A stretch of DNA of 11,253 bases from Butyrivibrio sp. Lineage in GTDB: Bacteria; Bacillota_A; Clostridia; Lachnospirales; Lachnospiraceae. This document shows positions 6,758 to 11,253 of the stretch, piece after piece. Position 1 is the stretch's first letter. Every line of letters begins with the position of its first letter. The stretch spans positions 1 through 11,253 of the forward strand of contig JAGOGF010000083.1 in NCBI GenBank assembly GCA_017996845.1. The letters are read 5' to 3'. A program made the position numbers and the translations under genes. Below the pieces are notes generated by a model that worked only from the letters and a program-made list of their open reading frames with translations, ran no database searches and was not told the origin of the DNA.

Positions 6758-7246
6758 ATGAATAATCGAAGTGAAAATCGACATACCATTGATTTCCTGT
6801 TTGTAATTGCGCTGCTTTTCTTATTTGCATTCATGGCAGTCATGCTGATTGCACTCGGTGCAAGTGTTTACCAGCGTAATGTCAGTCTGATGGAAAAAAA
6901 TTATGAAACAAGGACCTCATATGCTTATATTACTGAAAAAATACGTCAGGCCGATGCCACCGGAGACTTGCAGATCGGATCAATCGGTCAGTCTCCTGCT
7001 CTTTTACTTTTCCAGGAAATAAATGATGTTTCGTATACCACCTATCTGTATCAGTATAACGGAAACCTGACAGAACTTCTTACCCGAACAGGATCATCTC
7101 TCCCTGCCGAATCCGGACAGCCGATCATTCCGGTAAAGGATTTCAATATAAACCGGATTTCAGACAGGTTATACTGCATTACAATTACAGAACCTGATAA
7201 CTCGAATATATCCATTTATCTTTCAGAAGGAGCCGCAAATCAATGA
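6758..7246 (+). CDS. DUF4860-like membrane protein, pseudopilin-like
   Basis: A 162-residue protein with HTIDFLFVIALLFLFAFMAV as the start of its single membrane helix (about 12-36), followed by GASVYQRN (34-41), a helical NYETRTSYAYITEKIRQ (48-64) and a beta-rich outside domain ending in YCITITEP and ISIYLSE. The combination of H-x-IDxLF before the TM helix, GAxVY after it and RTxxAYIxEKIRQ resembles the uncharacterised Firmicutes family DUF4860, often seen near GspF-type genes; this is recalled from knowledge, not searched. GAGGAG lies seven bases before the ATG. Its stop overlaps the next start (ATGA). The role is unknown; a structural part of the pseudopilus tip or a partner for the other minor pilins is the best guess. 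Confidence 0.68.
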   Translation: MNNRSENRHTIDFLFVIALLFLFAFMAVMLIALGASVYQRNVSLMEKNYETRTSYAYITEKIRQADATGDLQIGSIGQSPALLLFQEINDVSYTTYLYQYNGNLTELLTRTGSSLPAESGQPIIPVKDFNINRISDRLYCITITEPDNSNISIYLSEGAANQ

Positions 7247-7800
7247 ACCGTGAATCCAATTCCAAAACCTCATTGTTTTTGATGGAGCTGATTATTTCAA
7301 TTCTTTTCTTTTCCATTACCGGTGCCGTATGTGTAAAGTTATTTGTCAATGCACATGTTACAGCCCAGCACTCTGTTGCTCTTACAAATGCAGTTATGTG
7401 GGCTCAGAACTGCAGCGAAGCCTATACCGGCTGTAACGGCAGCCTGAATGATCTGGCTGCTCTTTATCCGGATTACTGCGTTCTGGTAAATGAAGAGACT
7501 CCGCAAAAAGGCACTCTTCTCATCTTTCTGGATAAAAACTGGAATCCCATCTGTTATCCGACTGATCATATTGCAGGTATCCAGAATGCGGCCTATGAAG
7601 TTGTACTGACAGCTGCGTCCGAATCTGCTTCCCGTGTTTTTTCCTGCAATACCCCTGCTGATTCTACTGCAATAGTCTCTTCTGTTTTCATTCTTTCAAT
7701 ACAGAATCACAGCATCTATACGACAAGCCTCCCGGATACAACGCAGAATGTAATCTATACGCTTACAACTGACCATTATATGAGAGGAGAAAGTCAATGA
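7243..7800 (+). CDS. Prepilin-like minor pilin/pseudopilin
   Basis: A 185-residue protein with a prepilin-like N-terminus: a ten-residue hydrophilic leader (MNRESNSKTS), then LFLMELIISILFFSITGAVC. If cut after S10, glutamate E15 becomes residue +5, the hallmark of type IV pilins, and the hydrophobic helix continues to about residue 35. The usual Gly/Ala before the cut is replaced by Ser, so processing is uncertain. The outside domain has cysteines at about 57 and 64 (NCSEAYTGC) and further ones near 79, 104 and 134, which could form disulfides. AGAAGGAG precedes the ATG by about ten bases, and both ends overlap neighbouring genes by four bases, implying coupled translation and fixed stoichiometry. 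The exact component (GspH, I or J analogue) is not determined. Confidence 0.68.
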   Translation: MNRESNSKTSLFLMELIISILFFSITGAVCVKLFVNAHVTAQHSVALTNAVMWAQNCSEAYTGCNGSLNDLAALYPDYCVLVNEETPQKGTLLIFLDKNWNPICYPTDHIAGIQNAAYEVVLTAASESASRVFSCNTPADSTAIVSSVFILSIQNHSIYTTSLPDTTQNVIYTLTTDHYMRGESQ

Positions 7801-8255
7801 AACATAAGATGAAATACAGCATGCCGGTTGGCACATCCTCCATTCTTTTAATCTTTATGACACTTTGCCTGGTTTGCTTTGCCACACTTTCTCTTGCAAA
7901 TGCCAATGCAGATTACCGTCTGAGCAAAAAACTTGCTGATCATACAACTGCCTATTATCAAGCTGCATCCAAAGCAGAAGCCTTTGTTGCCTCTTCTGAC
8001 GCAAAACTGCATCAGGCATATCTGCAAAGCAAAGACTCTTCTTCCTATTTTGATCTGACCGGAGGAAGTACGCTTTCTTCTGACTTTCCAATTTCTGATG
8101 TTCAGTCCCTGCACGTCGTTATGGAGGTTATATATCCGAATCAGGCAAACGCTGCTCTCTATCATATTTCCAGCTGGCAGATTATAACCGATGACAGCAG
8201 GCTGAATTATGACAACAGTCTTAATGTTCCCAAATCCGCCGTTATCACTAAATAG
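7797..8255 (+). CDS. Small single-TM protein, last gene of pilus-like operon
   Basis: A 152-residue protein: basic start, MPVGTSSILLIFMTLCLVCF (9-28) leading a single membrane helix to about 34, then ANANADYRLSKKLADHTTAYYQAASKAEAF, a long polar helix, and a short beta-rich domain ending near 140. The G-T-S-S before the helix and the outward helix resemble PilX/GspK-like minor pilins and conserved clostridial proteins encoded with GspF, but no E+5 follows the glycine, so it is not a standard prepilin. GAGGAG lies seven bases before the ATG, which overlaps the preceding stop. It ends 48 bases before the operon's hairpin. Function is inferred only from position and topology. Confidence 0.62.
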   Translation: MKHKMKYSMPVGTSSILLIFMTLCLVCFATLSLANANADYRLSKKLADHTTAYYQAASKAEAFVASSDAKLHQAYLQSKDSSSYFDLTGGSTLSSDFPISDVQSLHVVMEVIYPNQANAALYHISSWQIITDDSRLNYDNSLNVPKSAVITK

Positions 8256-8302
8256 AAACGAACATCATGCACTTCATTCTGTAAATCCATTATTTTTTAC
8301 AA

Positions 8303-8350
8303 AAAAATTCGTATCCGTCAGACTCACTGTTCTGACTGATACGAATTTTT
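8303..8350. terminator. Bidirectional rho-independent terminator
   Basis: A 20-base stem (8303-8322 with 8331-8350, one C/T mismatch) closes an 8-base loop, CTCACTGT. The stem ends in A-run/T-run on both sides, so each strand presents a U-rich tail. It sits between the convergent ends of the pilus-like operon (8255) and the iscS operon (8364) and fits termination of both. The rest of 8256-8363 holds nothing else recognisable. Confidence 0.9.
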
Positions 8351-8363
8351 AATGATCTTGCTT

Positions 8364-8960
8364 TTATATTTGTTCTTCTACTGCCCTGACATGTTCCTGC
8401 AGATAAGTCATTACGGATTGAAAAAGTACTTTGGGTACCTGAAAGCTTAAATTTCTGCCATTTTTAAGCAGTATCCTGATACACCCAAAACTTTTTATCA
8501 CATCCTGCAGCTCCGTATAATATACCTTCAACTCCCCATCCCTTATATTCCCAGAGTATACTATACTGTCATTATAAACCCGCATGATTCCTTCCGTCAG
8601 ACCAATCGTACTTGCGAAGGTAAATGCCGGTTTGCCAAGCATCCCTGTATCTTCGTCCGATTCTTCCAACTGCGTTGCTTCGGATACTCTTTTATATATA
8701 AACTGATAATAAAATGTTGCTATTTCCTTGGTTTCAAACAGGAAAGATATATAACGGTTTCCATAAACTCCATCCGAAATTTCCTTGCTGATAATATATA
8801 ATTCACGGATATATCGCTTACAGGATACCATGTCGCGATACGTTATCTCAATTGCTTTTTCTTCAGTTGCCCGGCACTTGATCCTGTCTTCATACAGCTC
8901 CATGCCGATTTGTTTCCCCTTCGAAAAAGCGAGATCATAACGCAACACTTTTTCTTTCAT
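8364..8960 (-). CDS. Uncharacterised two-lobed soluble protein (PH-like?)
   Basis: Not recognised as a named family. The 198 residues have no signal peptide or membrane segment, so it is likely cytoplasmic. Two beta-rich halves (about 5-92 and 110-195) are joined by an acidic linker, EESDEDTG (99-106). Each half has short strands such as IGMELYEDRIKCR or IMRVYNDSIVYSG, then a Y/E-rich middle, then a final helix (EIATFYYQFIYKRV; VLFQSVMTYLQEHV). This pattern suggests tandem pleckstrin-homology-like domains made by duplication, which is inference from layout only. The ATG at 8960 is preferred because GGAGG (8972-8968) lies seven bases upstream; an ATG at 8978 lies before that site. It follows iscS by 27 bases and ends just before the shared terminator, so it is the last gene of that operon. 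Confidence 0.62.
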   Translation of the reverse strand: MKEKVLRYDLAFSKGKQIGMELYEDRIKCRATEEKAIEITYRDMVSCKRYIRELYIISKEISDGVYGNRYISFLFETKEIATFYYQFIYKRVSEATQLEESDEDTGMLGKPAFTFASTIGLTEGIMRVYNDSIVYSGNIRDGELKVYYTELQDVIKSFGCIRILLKNGRNLSFQVPKVLFQSVMTYLQEHVRAVEEQI

Positions 8961-8987
8961 ACCTGTTCCTCCATGCATGCAGTCTCT

Positions 8988-10139
8988 TCAGTTGCGAATT
9001 CTGTCTGCTGCCTCCCAGAGCGCCTTTGTAACATAATCCATTTCATTGGTTGTATTTTCTTTTCCCAGACTGAATCGCAGGGAGCACTCCGCCTCTTTTT
9101 CCGAACAGCCAATTGCCATAAGCACATGGGAAGGATCCACCGACCCGGATGCACATGCCGACCCTGCCGAAACACAGATTCCCTGCATATCCAGCATAAT
9201 CATTGTCGTCTCTGCCGGCATGCCAGTAAAGCGCAGATTTATATTACCCGGAAGACGACTCCCACTGCCGGGTTCCGGTCCATTCCATGTTATATCTGAG
9301 ATATTATCCATTATATTACGGGCAAGATATTTTTGCAATTTTCTTTCCGATTCCATACGTATGCTGAGCGTATCCGCAGCCAGTTCTGCAGCCATTCCAA
9401 TTCCGACTATTCCAGGTACATTCTCTGTCCCTGCCCGTCTTCCTCTCTCCTGCTGACCGCCATGCATAAACTGGCAGATCTGAACACCTTTTCTGACATA
9501 AAGAAATCCGATTCCCTTTGGTCCATAGAACTTATGCCCGCTTGCACTTAACAGATCAATATTGTCTTCCTGTACGGAAATGGGGATCTGACCATATGCC
9601 TGCACTGCATCAGTATGAAATAGAATACCATGTCGATGCGCAATTTCTCCGATCTCCTGAATCTGCTCGATAGTCCCGATTTCATTATTTGCATACATAA
9701 CAGAAATCAGTATGGTATCCGGTCTGATCGCGCGCTCAACTTCCTGCAGGCTGACAAATCCTTCCCGGTCAACATTCAGATAAGTAATCTCATACCCCAG
9801 TCCTGCAAGATATTTACAGGTATTCAATACAGCCGGGTGTTCAATTCCGGTTGTAATAATATGTTTTCCCTTATCTGCATAGGCCTGCGCAATTCCCTTT
9901 ATAGCCCAGTTATCCGATTCTGTTCCGCCGCATGTAAAAAATATTTCTTCATACCCACATCCAAGCGTTGCTGCAATCTGTTCTTTCGCATGACGAACTG
10001 CGCTTTGTGCCGATGCACCGATATGGTACATCGTGCTGGGATTGCCATACTGTTCAGAAAACCAGGGAAGCATCGCTTCCACTACTTTTGGATCGCACGC
10101 AGTTGTTGCTGCATGATCCAAATAGATTAATTTATTCAT
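8988..10139 (-). CDS. Cysteine desulfurase, IscS/NifS family
   Basis: A PLP enzyme that takes sulfur from cysteine, forming alanine and an enzyme persulfide used for Fe-S clusters and thiolated tRNA. The 383-residue protein shows YLDHAATT (6-13), GNPST (32-36), GGTESDNWAI (71-80), H101 in GIEHPAV, HTDAVQ (175-180, D177 and Q180), SGHKFYGPKG (200-209, PLP lysine K203), RAGTEN (235-240) and the catalytic loop SAGSACASGS with C329. All key residues are present and length is normal. The gene overlaps the upstream ABC transporter by ATGA and has AAGGTG (10153-10148) before its ATG. No IscU/NifU scaffold is beside it. With MnmA in the same window, supply of sulfur for tRNA 2-thiolation is a natural role, but general Fe-S assembly is equally possible. 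NifS versus IscS cannot be settled, so no symbol is given. Confidence 0.95.
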   Translation of the reverse strand: MNKLIYLDHAATTACDPKVVEAMLPWFSEQYGNPSTMYHIGASAQSAVRHAKEQIAATLGCGYEEIFFTCGGTESDNWAIKGIAQAYADKGKHIITTGIEHPAVLNTCKYLAGLGYEITYLNVDREGFVSLQEVERAIRPDTILISVMYANNEIGTIEQIQEIGEIAHRHGILFHTDAVQAYGQIPISVQEDNIDLLSASGHKFYGPKGIGFLYVRKGVQICQFMHGGQQERGRRAGTENVPGIVGIGMAAELAADTLSIRMESERKLQKYLARNIMDNISDITWNGPEPGSGSRLPGNINLRFTGMPAETTMIMLDMQGICVSAGSACASGSVDPSHVLMAIGCSEKEAECSLRFSLGKENTTNEMDYVTKALWEAADRIRN

Positions 10140-11253
10140 GCAGAAATCACCTTATTCCCCGTATAAAGCTGATAATAGCGCTGTTTCCTGGCAATCAGCT
10201 CATCATGCGTACCCTGCTCCACAATTCTTCCCTGCTCCAGAACAATGATGCAGTCGCTGTTTCGAACCGTAGAAAGTCTGTGCGCGATGACAAATGTTGT
10301 CCTTCCAGACATCAGTTTGTCCATCCCTTCCTGCACAATTTTTTCCGTACGTGTATCGATCGAACTCGTTGCCTCATCCAGAATCAGAACCGGCGGATCA
10401 GCAATTGCAGCACGTGCAATTGCAAGAAGCTGCCTCTGTCCCTGCGACAGATTGGCTCCATCTCCTGTCAGCTCCGTTTCATAGCCTTCCGGAAGTCTTC
10501 TAATGAAACCATCTGCATTGGCAAGTCTTGCCGCTGCCATAACTTCTTCATCTGTAGCATCCAGTTTTCCATAACGAATATTTTCCATTACTGTTCCCGT
10601 AAACAGATGTGTATCCTGCAATACCATTCCAAGCGATCTTCTGAGATCTGCTTTGCATATTTTATTTATATTTATATCATCGTATCTGATCTTACCATCC
10701 TGAATATCATAAAAGCGGTTGATCAGATTTGTAATGGTTGTTTTGCCTGCACCGGTTGATCCGACAAGTGCAATTTTCTGTCCCGGATATGCATGCAGGA
10801 CAACATTATGCAGTACGATTTTGTCATCTGAATAGCCGAAATCCACATCATTAAATGTTACATCTCCCTGCATCAGCCTGTACTCGGTTGCTGCTGTTGT
10901 TTCATGATAATGTCTCCATGCCCAGTGACCCGTATGTTCCTCTGTTTCTGTCAGCTGCCCGTTTACATCTTTTGCATTTACAAGTGTGACATATCCGTCA
11001 TCTGCTTCTGACTGTTCATCCAATAGTGCAAAAATACGCTCTGCACCGGCAAGTGCCATAATTACACTGTTAAACTGCATGGATACCTGATTGATCGGCA
11101 TACTGAAATTCTTATTAAATGTCAGAAAGCTGGCAAGTGCTCCGACCGTAAACCCTGCAAACTGATTCAGTGCAAGTGCTCCTCCGACAATTGCACACAG
11201 CACATAACTTAAATTGCCCAACTGTGAATTAATCGGCCCAAGTGCACCGGAAA
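10136..11253 (-). CDS. ABC exporter, C-terminal part (partial, runs off right edge)
   Basis: The frame stays open to the window edge, so only the last 371 or so residues are seen: the last membrane segments of the transport domain (SYVLCAIVGGALALNQFAGF and neighbours), then a full ATPase domain. Visible motifs are Walker A GSTGAGKT (encoded near 10760), Q-loop LQDTHLF, signature LSQGQ, Walker B VLILDEAT and the H-loop AHRLST. It is a type I exporter subunit of the multidrug/lipid class, probably one half of a heterodimer with a neighbouring gene outside the window. Between the two domains lies an unusual hydrophilic insert of about 50 residues (YVTLVNAKDVNGQLTETEEH onward, including GHWAWRHYHET). 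The signature motif is a good LSQGQ, so this half should have a competent ATP site. Substrate unknown. It overlaps the cysteine desulfurase start by four bases. Confidence 0.93.
   Translation of the reverse strand, partial: SGALGPINSQLGNLSYVLCAIVGGALALNQFAGFTVGALASFLTFNKNFSMPINQVSMQFNSVIMALAGAERIFALLDEQSEADDGYVTLVNAKDVNGQLTETEEHTGHWAWRHYHETTAATEYRLMQGDVTFNDVDFGYSDDKIVLHNVVLHAYPGQKIALVGSTGAGKTTITNLINRFYDIQDGKIRYDDININKICKADLRRSLGMVLQDTHLFTGTVMENIRYGKLDATDEEVMAAARLANADGFIRRLPEGYETELTGDGANLSQGQRQLLAIARAAIADPPVLILDEATSSIDTRTEKIVQEGMDKLMSGRTTFVIAHRLSTVRNSDCIIVLEQGRIVEQGTHDELIARKQRYYQLYTGNKVISA

Noticed and set aside
8301..8352. Hairpin considered as an attachment site or mobile-element end
   Set aside because: It is a single stem-loop with A/T tails exactly between two convergent operon ends, fully explained as a bidirectional terminator; no integrase, transposase or matching second copy was seen.
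9968..10759. Long rightward open frame of 263 residues
   Set aside because: It lies antisense to the well-supported cysteine desulfurase and ABC exporter genes, is very rich in C, H, R and S, and has no family motifs; a shadow frame.
1..11253. CRISPR arrays, tRNA, rRNA, insertion sequences
   Set aside because: No regularly spaced repeats, cloverleaf-like sequences, ribosomal RNA signatures or transposase motifs were seen on either strand.

Overview
The window looks like chromosomal DNA of a low-GC, Gram-positive Clostridia, most likely a Lachnospiraceae-type gut anaerobe. This rests on A+T-rich non-coding DNA, strong AGGAGG-type ribosome binding sites, and the family look of MnmA, IscS/NifS, the HisJ-type PHP phosphatase and the clostridial pseudopilin set. 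The genus cannot be fixed from sequence reading alone.

Layout. At the left edge the first eight codons of a leftward gene, very probably gap (GAPDH), sit behind a strong RBS. A 199-base divergent intergenic region separates it from a rightward HisJ-like histidinol-phosphatase (225-1043). That gene meets the leftward tRNA 2-thiouridylase mnmA (1038-2117) tail to tail, the two stops sharing the palindrome TTATAA. Upstream of mnmA lies what looks like a decayed small gene (about 2164-2383), and then a second divergent promoter region.

From 2501 to 8255 there are nine tightly packed rightward genes: a membrane-anchored degenerate GGDEF protein, an ECF-type sigma factor, a single-pass membrane protein in the anti-sigma position, a lipoprotein with a transglutaminase-like domain and intact Cys-His-Asp triad, a GspF/PilC-type platform protein, and four short single-TM proteins resembling minor pilins or pseudopilins (one DUF4860-like, one with a prepilin-like E+5 N-terminus). 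Spacing is at most 24 bases and three junctions are 4-base ATGA overlaps, so this reads as one operon. It closes at a strong hairpin (8303-8350) that can serve both strands. No secretion ATPase, prepilin peptidase or obvious major pilin is present in the window.

The right part is a leftward operon: the C-terminal part of an ABC exporter running off the edge, overlapping by ATGA with a cysteine desulfurase, followed 27 bases later by an unrecognised soluble protein with two similar-looking halves, ending at the shared hairpin.

How it may fit together. IscS and MnmA are consecutive players in tRNA U34 2-thiolation, and homologues are often adjacent in Firmicutes; here the nine-gene pilus-like operon lies between them. 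The operon joins regulatory genes (inactive-looking GGDEF, sigma, membrane partner) to surface-assembly genes. This suggests a cell-envelope-responsive, pseudopilus-like apparatus whose motor must be encoded elsewhere. That system-level reading is inference; the gene order and motifs are seen directly.
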